Below, piece by piece: positions 1 to 7,782 of a stretch of DNA of 19,050 nt (positions are counted from its first letter, which is position 1; each line of letters begins with the position of its first letter). Below the pieces are notes generated by a model, which was given only the letters and a program-made list of their open reading frames with translations, did no database searches and was not told the origin of the DNA. The translations under genes and the position numbers were made by a program. This DNA comes from Reyranella sp. (GTDB lineage Bacteria > Pseudomonadota > Alphaproteobacteria > Reyranellales > Reyranellaceae). Location of the stretch: NCBI GenBank assembly GCA_030681635.1, contig JAUXRT010000655.1, positions 1-19,050 of the forward strand, read 5' to 3'.

Positions 1-1
1 C

Positions 2-997
2 CCCGATGGGCACCGGCAACCGTTCCCGGCGCAGCTCAACCTCTCGGTCGAGAAGGCGCAGGATCTCCGCTATGGCGAGAACCCGCATCAGCAGGCGGCG
101 TTCTATTCCGACGGCAGCCGGCGGCCGGGCATCGCCACGGCGCGCATGGTCCAGGGCAAGGAGCTTTCCTACAACAACATCGGCGACACCGAGGCGGCCT
201 ACGAGTGCGTCGCCGAGTTCGAGGAACCCGCCGTCGTCGTGGTGAAGCACGCCAATCCCTGCGGCGTGGCGATCGGCAAGGACCAGTACAGCGCCTATCT
301 CAAAGCCTATGCCTGCGATCCCGTGTCGATCTACGGCGGCATCGTGGCGCTCAATCGCACGCTTGAAGCCGCGACCGCGACCGATCTCGCCAAGCGCTTC
401 CTCGAAGTCGTGATCGCGCCCGACGCCACGCCCGAGGCGCTCGAGATCCTGGCCCGCAAGAAGGACGTGCGCGTGCTGCTGGCCGGCACGTTGCCCGATC
501 CGGCGAGCGCCGGCATGACGATCAAGAGCGTGGCCGGCGGCTATCTGTTCCAGAGCCGCGACAATGGCCATCTGAAGAAGGCCGATCTCAAGGTCGTGAC
601 CAAGCGCGCGCCAACAGCGCGGGAACTCGACGACCTCTTGTTCGCCTTCACCGTCTGCAAGCATGTGAAGTCGAACGCTATTGTTTACGCCAAGGACGGC
701 GCCACGGTGGGTGTCGGCGCGGGCCAGATGAACCGCCGGGACAGTTCACGCATCGCCGCCATCCGCGCCGCCGAAGCGGGCGAAACGGCCGGCCTGAAGG
801 TGAGTCCGGCTGTCGGCAGCGTGGTCGCGTCCGATGCCTTCTTCCCCTTCGCCGACGGCCTGCTGGCCGCGGCCGAGGCGGGCGCCACCGCCATCATCCA
901 GCCCGGCGGCTCGATGCGCGACAAGGAAGTGATCGAGGCCGCAGACGCGGCCGGCCTCGCCATGGTCTTCACCGGCATACGCCACTTCCGCCACTAG
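2..997 (+). CDS. purH: PurH, bifunctional AICAR transformylase / IMP cyclohydrolase (5' end outside window)
   Basis: This is the last two steps of purine synthesis: formyl transfer to AICAR, then ring closure to IMP. The frame is open from base 2 with no start, so about 331 residues are visible against roughly 520-530 for the full enzyme; the N-terminal cyclohydrolase domain is mostly outside the window. The visible part opens with the linker motif LRYGENPHQ (encoded around 77-103), followed by LSYNNIGD and VKHANPCGVAIG, whose Lys-His pair (visible residues 82-83) is the catalytic pair of the transformylase domain. The C-terminus DAFFPFADG...IIQPGGSMRDKEVI...FTGIRHFRH is a classic PurH ending. 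Stop is TAG at 995-997. An internal ATG at 146 is not the true start because homology continues upstream of it. The following gene is convergent, 13 bases away. Confidence 0.96.
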   Translation, partial: PDGHRQPFPAQLNLSVEKAQDLRYGENPHQQAAFYSDGSRRPGIATARMVQGKELSYNNIGDTEAAYECVAEFEEPAVVVVKHANPCGVAIGKDQYSAYLKAYACDPVSIYGGIVALNRTLEAATATDLAKRFLEVVIAPDATPEALEILARKKDVRVLLAGTLPDPASAGMTIKSVAGGYLFQSRDNGHLKKADLKVVTKRAPTARELDDLLFAFTVCKHVKSNAIVYAKDGATVGVGAGQMNRRDSSRIAAIRAAEAGETAGLKVSPAVGSVVASDAFFPFADGLLAAAEAGATAIIQPGGSMRDKEVIEAADAAGLAMVFTGIRHFRH

Positions 998-1010
998 GCC
1001 GCAGCGACGC

Positions 1011-1523
1011 TCAATCCTGCAGGCGGCTCAGGTCGGTGATGGCTTCGACCACCATTCGCGTGCCCAGAGCAAGCATCACGATGTCGTTGTCGACGCGGAC
1101 ATATTCGTAGCCCATCGGCACCGGCGTGAGCTGCAACAGCAGCGGCGGCGGCAACGGATAGTAGACGATGTTCGGCGGCAACGGCTGGCCGATACCCCAG
1201 AGCTTCTTGGCCTGACCCGGCGGCAAGCAGCCATTGTTCTTCTTGGCGAGGCCCGGCGGGCAGTCGCCGCGCACGAACTCGGTCCGGTAGTAGGTGTAGA
1301 CGGTGGTCCGGTCGCGGTCGGTCACGACGACCCGGGTCGGCGTCTGGATGACCGTCCCCCTGTCGTTGCCCTTGTTGTCGTTGCCCTTGTCGCTGCGACT
1401 GCCCTGGCTCTGACCACGGTCGTTGTCGTTGCCTTTGCCCTTGTTCTTGTCGTTATCGGCCCAGGCCGGCGACGCGAGACCGGCACAAAGCGCCGACACG
1501 AGCACCAAACGGATGGCATGCAT
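1011..1523 (-). CDS. Secreted RcnB/CigR-like protein with Asn/Lys/Asp-rich linker
   Basis: This 170-residue protein starts with a signal peptide (residues 1-22, cleavage after AWA). A charged low-complexity stretch rich in N, D, K and G follows (about 23-56), and then a compact domain with the CPPGLAKKNNGCLPPGQAKK motif, a GQPLP turn, a YYPLP segment and the ending GYEYVRVDNDIVMLALGT. This layout matches periplasmic proteins annotated as RcnB or CigR-like; the family name comes from motif recognition only, and no metal-binding role is shown by the sequence. The two cysteines flanking the motif could form a disulfide in the periplasm. The start is supported by GGAGGAA eight bases upstream of the ATG. 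It lies 48 bases downstream of the lipid kinase gene on the same strand and may share its transcript. Confidence 0.8.
   Translation of the reverse strand: MHAIRLVLVSALCAGLASPAWADNDKNKGKGNDNDRGQSQGSRSDKGNDNKGNDRGTVIQTPTRVVVTDRDRTTVYTYYRTEFVRGDCPPGLAKKNNGCLPPGQAKKLWGIGQPLPPNIVYYPLPPPLLLQLTPVPMGYEYVRVDNDIVMLALGTRMVVEAITDLSRLQD
1361..1390. repeat. Perfect 15-bp tandem duplication inside the low-complexity linker
   Basis: The 15-base unit TGTCGTTGCCCTTGT occurs twice back to back (1361-1375 and 1376-1390). The unit is in frame and adds a five-residue Lys-Gly-Asn-Asp-Asn-type repeat to the secreted RcnB-like protein. Degenerate relatives of the unit continue to about 1455. Confidence 0.85.
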
Positions 1524-1571
1524 GATGAAATTCCTCCATCCCGGAAACGCTGTTCGGGGCCGGGAGTTCCC

Positions 1572-2513
1572 TCAGGGCGCGCCGACCAGAAAGGCGCGTG
1601 GCAGCACGGAAACCTCCAGCGGCAGGCGGCCGATGGTCTCGCCGTCGAGATCGACCAGGGTCTCCACCCCGGACTCGAAGCGGAACGACGTCCCTTGGCT
1701 CACCCGCACCTTGGGGTGGCCGACGTGTGCGCCGCTATAAAGCTTGGGCATGACACCCAGCAGCACGCCCAGCCGCGAGATGTCGCCCATCTCGATCAGG
1801 TCGAGGATGCCGTCGTCAAATTTGGCACCCGGCATCAGCTTCATCCCGCCGCCGCCGTTCTCGGTGTTGGCGACCATCGCGGTGAACAGCCGCCGCGTTT
1901 GCGGCATGCCGCCATCGATCGCGATGGCGACCTCGCGGTGGCGGTAGCCCAGGGTCACGACCGGGGTCATCAGCAGATAGGCGATCTCGCCCAGCTTCTT
2001 CAGCCAGGCCGAGCGCGAGGTGCGATGGCTGATGGTGGCCGCTGCACCCAACGACACGATGAGGTAGCCGAAGCGCTCGACCTGATGGCCGGCGAGATCG
2101 ACGCAGCGGACGCGCAACAGATCGACGGACCGGCTGCCGCGGCCGGCCGCCGCCGCGTAGGCGCGCGTGGGATCCTCAAGATGGCCGAGTGCCCGGCAGA
2201 GTTCGTTTGCGGTGCCGGCCGGCACCGGGCAGAGGACCGCGTCGGGCGCTATCAGGCGGCCCGAGGCATCGAGCAGGCCGTTCAACACCTCGTTCGCGGT
2301 GCCGTCGCCACCCACCGCCACGAAGCGACGGGCGCCGCGTGACAGCGCATCGCGCGCCAGCCCGGTGGCGTGGCCGGGCGCTTCGGTGAACAGCGGCTGA
2401 AAGAATCCGAGATGGGCCTTCAACTGCGCCTCGATCGCCGGCCAGCGCCGCCCGGCACCCCCCTTGTTGGCGGCGCGATTGACGACCACCGCGAGGCTGG
2501 CTTGTTCGACCAT
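1572..2513 (-). CDS. YegS/DagK-type lipid kinase (diacylglycerol kinase catalytic domain)
   Basis: A 313-residue ATP-dependent kinase of the diacylglycerol/sphingosine kinase superfamily, probably phosphorylating a membrane lipid on the cytoplasmic face. The N-terminal nucleotide-binding fold shows VVNRAANKGGAG at residues 10-21 and the signature GGDGTANEVLNGL at 68-80, then VPAGTANEL (about 98-105). The C-terminal beta domain has the GAKFDDGILDL motif and the ending VDLDGETIGRLPLEVSVLP seen in YegS and DgkB. Length fits the family (290-320). Lipid specificity cannot be read from sequence. It diverges from the efflux adaptor across about 190 bases and is followed by the RcnB-like gene. The start ATG at 2513 has no strong ribosome site; homology begins immediately after it. 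Confidence 0.92.
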   Translation of the reverse strand: MVEQASLAVVVNRAANKGGAGRRWPAIEAQLKAHLGFFQPLFTEAPGHATGLARDALSRGARRFVAVGGDGTANEVLNGLLDASGRLIAPDAVLCPVPAGTANELCRALGHLEDPTRAYAAAAGRGSRSVDLLRVRCVDLAGHQVERFGYLIVSLGAAATISHRTSRSAWLKKLGEIAYLLMTPVVTLGYRHREVAIAIDGGMPQTRRLFTAMVANTENGGGGMKLMPGAKFDDGILDLIEMGDISRLGVLLGVMPKLYSGAHVGHPKVRVSQGTSFRFESGVETLVDLDGETIGRLPLEVSVLPRAFLVGAP

Positions 2514-2635
2514 GCCTGCATTTTGCTAGCATCGCGTCCCCGCGGCCATGGCTGATGGCACGATGATTGCGCGGTGGGATTGCGCGGCAGTCACCGCCAA
2601 TGCCCCCACAAAACACGCGTTTACCGCCGGGGGAA

Positions 2636-2665
2636 TTGACAGTGCGCCCAGGCAGAACCACATCT
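2636..2665 (+). promoter_or_regulatory. Possible promoter of the RND efflux pair
   Basis: A perfect TTGACA (2636-2641) lies in the divergent gap upstream of the adaptor gene. The expected -10 region (about 2659-2665) is poor, so this may be an activator-dependent promoter or chance. The rest of the gap 2514-2703 shows no clear operator and no adjacent TetR/MarR-type regulator. Confidence 0.25.
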
Positions 2666-2703
2666 GCCCCCAGCGACGTAGAACGAGTCGCGGGGGAGTA
2701 TTG

Positions 2704-3840
2704 TTGTCCATTTTCCGCCAACTCTCGGTTGCCGCCATTCTTGTCCTCGCGACCATGCCGGCTTTGGCCCAGGGCGGCCCGCCCGCGATGCCGGTCGGCG
2801 TCGCCGAGCCGATCGCCAAGCGCGTCACGCAGTGGGACGAGTATTCCGGCCGCTTCGAGGCAATGGCCTCTGTCGAGGTGCGCGCGCGCGTCTCGGGCTT
2901 CATCGACAAGCTGCATTTCCGCGACGGCCAGTTCGTCAAAGCCGGCGACCCGCTCTTCACCATCGACAAGCGGCCTTACGAGATCGCCGTCGAATCGGCG
3001 GACGCCGACGTCGCCCGCAACAAGGCCCAGGTCGAGCTCGCCGAACTGCAGGTCACCCGCGGCGCGTCGCTGATCGCCTCGCGCACCATCACCGAGGCGG
3101 AGAACGATTCGCGCAAGGCCAACCTGGCGGTCGCCCGCGCCCAGCTCAAGTCGGCCGAAGCCGCGTTGCGCAACGCCAACCTCAATCTCGAATGGACGGA
3201 AGTCACCGCGCCGATCGCCGGGCGCATCTCCGATCGCAAGGTCGATGCCGGCAACCTGATCTCGGGCGGGCAGACCGGCGCCACGTTGTTGGCCACCATC
3301 GTCACGGTCGATCCGATCCGCTTCGTGTTCGACATCTCCGAGGCCGATCACATCCGCTACGCGCGCCTCATCCTGTCCGGGGCGCTCGCTTCCTCACGGG
3401 ACGGCGCCAACCCCGTGCGCATCCGGCTGGCCGACGAGACCGCCTGGACGCGCACCGGCAAGATGGATTTCATCGACAACACGATGACGGCCAGGTCCGG
3501 CACGATCCGCGGCCGCGCGCTGATCGAGAACAAGGACCAGCTCCTCACCCCGGGCATTTTCGGGCGACTGCAGCTCTTCGGCGGAGAATACGACGCGCTG
3601 CTGATTCCTGATTCCGCGGTAATTTCCGATCAGGCGCGCAAGATCGTGTTCACGGTGAACAAGGACAATGTCGTGCAGCCCAAGCCCATCGTGCTCGGGC
3701 CGCTCGTCGATGGCCTCAGGGTCGTTCGCAGCGGCCTCGAGCCCACCGATCGGGTGGTGCTCGATGGACTGGCCAATCCGATGGTCCGGCCGGGTGCGAA
3801 GGTGGTCCCGCAAAAGGCCGAGATCGTCGCGGCCAAGTAA
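2704..3840 (+). CDS. RND efflux periplasmic adaptor subunit (MexE/AcrA family)
   Basis: This membrane-fusion protein bridges an RND pump to an outer-membrane channel. The frame is open from an ATG at 2548, but residues from there do not resemble the family. A TTG at 2704 follows GGGGGAG (2692-2698) by five bases and immediately gives a signal peptide (SIFRQLSVAAILVLATMPALAQ), so I take TTG 2704; TTG 2701 is also possible. There is no lipobox cysteine, so the mature protein should be soluble rather than lipid-anchored. The order is: barrel-sandwich half (VEVRARVSGFIDKLHFRDGQ, KAGDPLFTID), an alpha-helical hairpin rich in Ala/Glu/Arg, the second lipoyl half (TEVTAPIAGRISDRKVDAGNL), a beta-barrel domain and a membrane-proximal domain. 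It ends 30 bases before the transporter gene, so the two form an operon. Confidence 0.93.
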   Translation: MSIFRQLSVAAILVLATMPALAQGGPPAMPVGVAEPIAKRVTQWDEYSGRFEAMASVEVRARVSGFIDKLHFRDGQFVKAGDPLFTIDKRPYEIAVESADADVARNKAQVELAELQVTRGASLIASRTITEAENDSRKANLAVARAQLKSAEAALRNANLNLEWTEVTAPIAGRISDRKVDAGNLISGGQTGATLLATIVTVDPIRFVFDISEADHIRYARLILSGALASSRDGANPVRIRLADETAWTRTGKMDFIDNTMTARSGTIRGRALIENKDQLLTPGIFGRLQLFGGEYDALLIPDSAVISDQARKIVFTVNKDNVVQPKPIVLGPLVDGLRVVRSGLEPTDRVVLDGLANPMVRPGAKVVPQKAEIVAAK

Positions 3841-3870
3841 GCAACCGAGCCAGCCCCCGGGTTTCAGCCA

Positions 3871-6800
3871 ATGCGTTTTTCGCACTTCTTCATCGACCGG
3901 CCGATCTTCGCCTCGGTCCTGTCGGTCATCATCGTGATCGTGGGCTTTATCGCCCAGCGCGGGCTTCCGGTGGCCGAATATCCCGAGATCGCGCCGCCGA
4001 CCGTCAACATCACCGCGACCTACCCGGGCGCCTCGGCCGAGGTCATCGCCGAGACAGTTGCCACGCCGATCGAACTCGAGGTCAACGGCGTCGACGACAT
4101 GCTCTATATCGAGTCGCAGTCGACCGGCGACGGACGGTTGTCGATCAACGTCGTCTTCAAGCCCGGCGTCGATATCGACCAGGCCCAGGTGCTGGTGCAG
4201 AACCGCGTCGCCGTTGCCCAGCCCCGCCTGCCCGAGGATGTGCAGCGCCTCGGCATCGTGGTCCGCAAGGCCTCGCCCGACCTGATGATGGTCGTGCACA
4301 TGGTCTCGCCCGACGGCAGCCGCGACCAGCAGTACATCTCCAACTACGCCACGCTCTACGTGAAGGACGTGCTGACCCGCGTCGACGGTGTCGGCAACGT
4401 GCTGGTGTTCGGCGGCCGCGACTACTCGATGCGCGTCTGGCTCGATCCGGCACGGGTCGCCGCGCGCAACCTGACGGCCGGCGAGGTCGTGCTGGCGATG
4501 CGGGCGGCCAATCTTCAGGTCGCCGCCGGCGCGGTCAACCAGGCGCCGGCCGTGTCGCCAGGCGGCTTCACCCTGTCGGTGCGCACCCTGGGGCGGCTGA
4601 GCTCGCCCGACGAGTTCGAGAACATCGTGATTCGTGCCGAACCCGACGGTTCGGTGACGCGCCTGCGCGACATCGCCCGCGTCGAGTTGGGGGCGCAGGA
4701 CTACACATTGAACGCCTATCTCGACAACAAGGCGGCAACCGCGCTCGGCATCTTCCAGCGGCCCGGCTCCAATGCGCTGAAGACCTCGGACGCGATCATC
4801 GCCGAGATGGAGCGGCTGAAGAAGACCTTCCCGGCCGGCCTCGACTACTCGATCGTCTACAATCCCACCACCTTCATCCAGGCCTCCGTCGACGCGGTGA
4901 TCCACACGCTGTTCGAGGCGCTGATCCTGGTCGTGATCGTGGTGATCCTGTTCCTGCAGACCTGGCGGGCGGCGATCATCCCCATCCTGGCCATCCCGGT
5001 GTCGCTGATCGGCGCCTTTGCGGTGATGGCGGCGGTCGGCATCTCGTTCAACACCCTGTCGCTGTTCGGCCTGGTGCTGGCGATCGGCATCGTGGTCGAC
5101 GATGCCATCGTCGTTGTCGAGAACGTCGAGCGCTACCTCGCCCAGGGCATGTCTCCCAAGGAGGCGGCGCACAAGACTATGGACGAGGTCGGCGGCGCGC
5201 TGATCGCCATCTCGCTGGTGCTGATCGCGGTGTTCCTGCCGACCGCCTTCATCACCGGCCTGCAGGGCACCTTCTACAAGCAGTTCGCCATCACCATCGC
5301 GGCCTCGACCGCAATCTCGGCTTTCGTGTCGCTGACCCTGTCGCCCGCGATGGCTGCCCTGCTGCTCAAGACGCATGCCGTGTCACATGTCGAGAAGCCC
5401 AGGCTCAGCCTGCTCGACCGGGTGATGTGGCCGGTCAACTGGTTCTTCGGCCGCTTCAACCGCGGCTTCGAATGGCTGTCGAACTTCTACGGCCGCTCGA
5501 CGGCACGGCTGATCCGCATGGGTGCGGTCATGCTGGTGATCTATGCCGGCCTGCTCGCGCTCACCTACAACCGGCTCGAGTCGACGCCGACCGGCCTCGT
5601 CCCACAGCTCGACCGTTCCTACCTGATTGCCGCCATGCAGCTTCCGGCCGGCGCCACGCTCGAGCGCTCCGACGCACTGGTGCGACAGGCGAGCGAGATC
5701 ATCATGTCGCGTCCGGGCGTCGAGCACGCGGTGGCCTTTGTCGGCTTCGACGGCGCCACTTTCACCAACGCCCCGAATACCGGCGTGATCTTCGTCACCC
5801 TGAAGCCGTTCGCCGAGCGGCCCGGCGTCACCAAGGACATGATCCTGGCCGATCTGCGCGGCCGCATGTTCGGACTGCGTGAGGCCTTCGTGTTCGTGCT
5901 CGAGCCGCCGGCCGTGCCCGGCATCGGCACCGGCGGCGGCCTCAAGGGCTATGTGCAGGATCGCGCCTCGCGCGGCCTGATGGCGCTCGAGGGCGCAACC
6001 TGGGCCCTGGCCGGCGCCGCCGGACAGGCGCCCGGCCTCACCCAGGCCTTCACGCTCTACAACACGCGCACGCCGCAGATCTTCGCCGACATCGATCGCA
6101 CCAAGGCCGAGCAGCTGGGCGTGCCGATCGCCCGCGTGTTCGAGACGCTCTCGGCCTATATGGGCTCGGCCTACATCAACGACTTCAACATCCTTGGCCG
6201 CACCTATCGCGTGACCGCGCAGGCCGACAATCCCTACCGCCTCACCTTGCGCGACGTGGAAAACCTCAAGACCCGCAGCGTCAGCGGCGAGATGGTGCCG
6301 ATCGGCGCGGTCGCGACCTTCCGCGACATCACCGGCCCCTACCGCGTGGCGCGCTACAACCTCTATCCCGCCGCCGAGGTGCAGGTGGCCCTGCAGCGCG
6401 GCTACTCGTCCGGCCAGGGCATCGCCACCATGGAAGGGCTGGCCGAGAAGGTCCTGCCCTCGGGCTTCGGCTTCGAATGGACCGAGATCGCGTTGCAGGA
6501 AAAGCTCGCCGGCAACACGGCGGCTCTGGCCTTTGGCCTGGCCGTGCTGTTCGTGTTCCTGCTGCTGGCGGCTCTCTACGAGAGCTGGCTGCTGCCGCTC
6601 GCCGTCATCCTGATCGTGCCGATGTGCATCCTGGCGGCCATGGTCGGCGTGAACCTCCGCGGGCTCGACCGCAACGTGCTGGTCGAGATCGGCCTCGTTG
6701 TGTTGGTGGGCCTTGCCGCCAAGAACGCCATCCTGATCGTGGAGTTCGCCAAGCAGGCGCACGAGCAGGGCATGAACCGCTTCGATGCCGCCGTAACCGC

Positions 6801-7062
6801 CTCCAAGACGCGCCTGCGGCCGATCCTGATGACCTCACTCGCCTTCATCCTGGGCGTGGTGCCGCTGGTCATCAGCGAAGGCGCCGGCGCGGAGATGCGC
6901 CAGTCGCTGGGCACCGCGGTGTTCTCGGGCATGCTGGGCGTCACGATCTTCGGCCTGATCTTCACGCCGGTCTTCTACGTGCTGAGCGTCGGCTTGGCCG
7001 AGCTGCGCTTCAAATGGCGCAAGCAGGAGATCAAGCCCGACTTCAAGCCGGATTCGGCCTGA
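3871..7062 (+). CDS. RND multidrug efflux transporter, HAE1 family (AcrB/MexF-like)
   Basis: A 1063-residue inner-membrane proton/drug antiporter, the usual length for HAE1 pumps. It starts with the typical MRFSHFFIDRPIFASVLSVII, where TM1 spans about residues 11-28. Two large periplasmic porter/docking loops (about 30-335 and 570-880) alternate with TM clusters (about 340-500 and 885-1045). The proton-relay residues are present: Asp410-Asp411 in GIVVDDAIVVVENVER (TM4) and Lys951 in GLAAKNAILIVEFAKQ (TM10), so the pump looks functional. The GGGLKGYVQDRA region in the second loop is typical of the MexF/AcrB branch. It lies 30 bases downstream of the adaptor. No TolC-like channel gene is present, so a channel encoded elsewhere is probably shared. 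Its last 20 bases overlap the end of the convergent DinB gene. Confidence 0.96.
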   Translation: MRFSHFFIDRPIFASVLSVIIVIVGFIAQRGLPVAEYPEIAPPTVNITATYPGASAEVIAETVATPIELEVNGVDDMLYIESQSTGDGRLSINVVFKPGVDIDQAQVLVQNRVAVAQPRLPEDVQRLGIVVRKASPDLMMVVHMVSPDGSRDQQYISNYATLYVKDVLTRVDGVGNVLVFGGRDYSMRVWLDPARVAARNLTAGEVVLAMRAANLQVAAGAVNQAPAVSPGGFTLSVRTLGRLSSPDEFENIVIRAEPDGSVTRLRDIARVELGAQDYTLNAYLDNKAATALGIFQRPGSNALKTSDAIIAEMERLKKTFPAGLDYSIVYNPTTFIQASVDAVIHTLFEALILVVIVVILFLQTWRAAIIPILAIPVSLIGAFAVMAAVGISFNTLSLFGLVLAIGIVVDDAIVVVENVERYLAQGMSPKEAAHKTMDEVGGALIAISLVLIAVFLPTAFITGLQGTFYKQFAITIAASTAISAFVSLTLSPAMAALLLKTHAVSHVEKPRLSLLDRVMWPVNWFFGRFNRGFEWLSNFYGRSTARLIRMGAVMLVIYAGLLALTYNRLESTPTGLVPQLDRSYLIAAMQLPAGATLERSDALVRQASEIIMSRPGVEHAVAFVGFDGATFTNAPNTGVIFVTLKPFAERPGVTKDMILADLRGRMFGLREAFVFVLEPPAVPGIGTGGGLKGYVQDRASRGLMALEGATWALAGAAGQAPGLTQAFTLYNTRTPQIFADIDRTKAEQLGVPIARVFETLSAYMGSAYINDFNILGRTYRVTAQADNPYRLTLRDVENLKTRSVSGEMVPIGAVATFRDITGPYRVARYNLYPAAEVQVALQRGYSSGQGIATMEGLAEKVLPSGFGFEWTEIALQEKLAGNTAALAFGLAVLFVFLLLAALYESWLLPLAVILIVPMCILAAMVGVNLRGLDRNVLVEIGLVVLVGLAAKNAILIVEFAKQAHEQGMNRFDAAVTASKTRLRPILMTSLAFILGVVPLVISEGAGAEMRQSLGTAVFSGMLGVTIFGLIFTPVFYVLSVGLAELRFKWRKQEIKPDFKPDSA

Positions 7063-7540
7063 GCACGCGGTGCAGGTCGAGCACGGGCGGGCCCTGGCCA
7101 AGCTGCGACAGCAGCGTGTGGACCTGGGCGCGATGGTGGGTCTGATGATTGAAGAAGTGCGGCAGCAGGATTTCCAGCGGATCCTCTGACACCAGGCCAA
7201 CATTGTTGATGTAGCGGATCGTGCCGGCATCGAAATCCGGCGGCAGGCACACGAAGAACGCTTCTATGCGGGCGTCCATGGCGGCCCGTGCCATGCGCAG
7301 GGCGGCAAAATCCTCGTGCAAGGTGGCGCCGAGATCGGTCGAGGGGTGCGTGCCGCCCTCGAAGCGGGTCATCCAGATACGGTCGCCCAGGAGCAGATGA
7401 TTGAGCGTGCCGTGGACGCTGCCGAAGAACGCGCCGAGGTCGCGCCGGCGCTCCCCGTCTGGGAGCGCCGCGCAGGCCTCGTAGAGCGTCTCGTTGGCCA
7501 GTCGGTTGTAGCGGGCGTAGTGCCGCCAGTGTTGGGTCAT
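7043..7540 (-). CDS. DinB-family four-helix-bundle protein (putative metal-dependent)
   Basis: A 165-residue member of the DinB/YfiT-like fold. The start MTQHWRHYARYNRLANETLYEAC and the motif FGSVHGTLNHLLLGDRIWMTRF are characteristic, with His48 at the first metal position. The C-terminal NHQTHHRAQVHTLLSQLG supplies the other histidines (His132, His135, His136), which in known members bind a divalent metal. Many members are thiol transferases or of unknown activity, so I name no substrate. It starts nine bases after the 43-residue small gene on the same strand, suggesting cotranscription. Its 3' end runs 20 bases into the end of the convergent efflux transporter gene. Confidence 0.92.
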   Translation of the reverse strand: MTQHWRHYARYNRLANETLYEACAALPDGERRRDLGAFFGSVHGTLNHLLLGDRIWMTRFEGGTHPSTDLGATLHEDFAALRMARAAMDARIEAFFVCLPPDFDAGTIRYINNVGLVSEDPLEILLPHFFNHQTHHRAQVHTLLSQLGQGPPVLDLHRVLRPNPA

Positions 7541-7549
7541 CCGCCCTGT

Positions 7550-7681
7550 CTAGCGGGCGGCAGCCGAAACCCAACGCGCCAAATCGCGGAACAGGCCGGC
7601 CACGACCCGGCTGCGAAGACGGTGCGCCTCGGAAGCATAGGCTTGGACTTCAGGGATCGACGGATAGGGGATCGTGAACAT
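7550..7681 (-). CDS. Small Arg/Ala-rich protein, 43 residues (DUF1127-like size and style)
   Basis: A short open frame with a textbook ribosome site: AAGGAG seven bases before the ATG at 7681. It encodes 43 residues, beginning MFTIPYPSIPEVQAYASEAH and ending in an amphipathic, Arg/Ala-rich segment with LFRDLARW. The stop TAG lies nine bases before the DinB start, so both are probably on one transcript. Small basic proteins of this style (short conserved N-terminus, then an amphipathic helix) are common in alphaproteobacteria and are often grouped with DUF1127; that assignment is from memory of the style, not from a search. It faces the LysR gene across a repeat-containing gap and is a natural candidate target of that regulator. 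Confidence 0.72.
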   Translation of the reverse strand: MFTIPYPSIPEVQAYASEAHRLRSRVVAGLFRDLARWVSAAAR

Positions 7682-7782
7682 GGATATCTCCTTGAGGTTG
7701 AAAGGAACATAATTCCCAGCCTCTAAAGGAATAATCTGAAGATATTGACGAACACTGATGAATATAATTCACTAATCCGGCA
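7682..7782. promoter_or_regulatory. Divergent promoter/operator region with inverted repeats
   Basis: This AT-richer 101-base gap separates the small-protein/DinB pair from the divergent LysR gene. It holds GGAA-N5-TTCC (7704-7716) and, sharing its right arm, ATTCC-N11-GGAAT (7712-7732). The latter has the T-N11-A geometry of LysR-type operators. AAAGGAA occurs as a direct repeat at 7701 and 7725. A separate short inverted repeat TGAAT-ATA-ATTCA lies at 7759-7771, just before the LysR start. The pattern fits autoregulation plus control of the divergent genes, as is usual for LysR regulators; binding is inferred. Confidence 0.55.

Noticed and set aside
2548..2703. Extended N-terminus of the RND adaptor from ATG 2548
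   Set aside because: The added residues are not family-like and would bury the signal peptide; a ribosome site and TTG start are present at 2692-2706.
2176..3351. Minus-strand open frame (391 codons) spanning the lipid kinase start and the adaptor
   Set aside because: It overlaps two confident genes in other frames and has no recognisable sequence.
3394..5376. Long minus-strand open frame (660 codons) opposite the efflux genes
   Set aside because: It is antisense to two well-recognised RND genes, its product is a His/Asp/Arg/Gly-rich composition typical of a shadow frame in GC-rich DNA, and no domain or ribosome site supports it.
5383..6762. Minus-strand open frame (459 codons) opposite the RND transporter
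   Set aside because: Same low-information composition as the frame above, entirely within the transporter gene.
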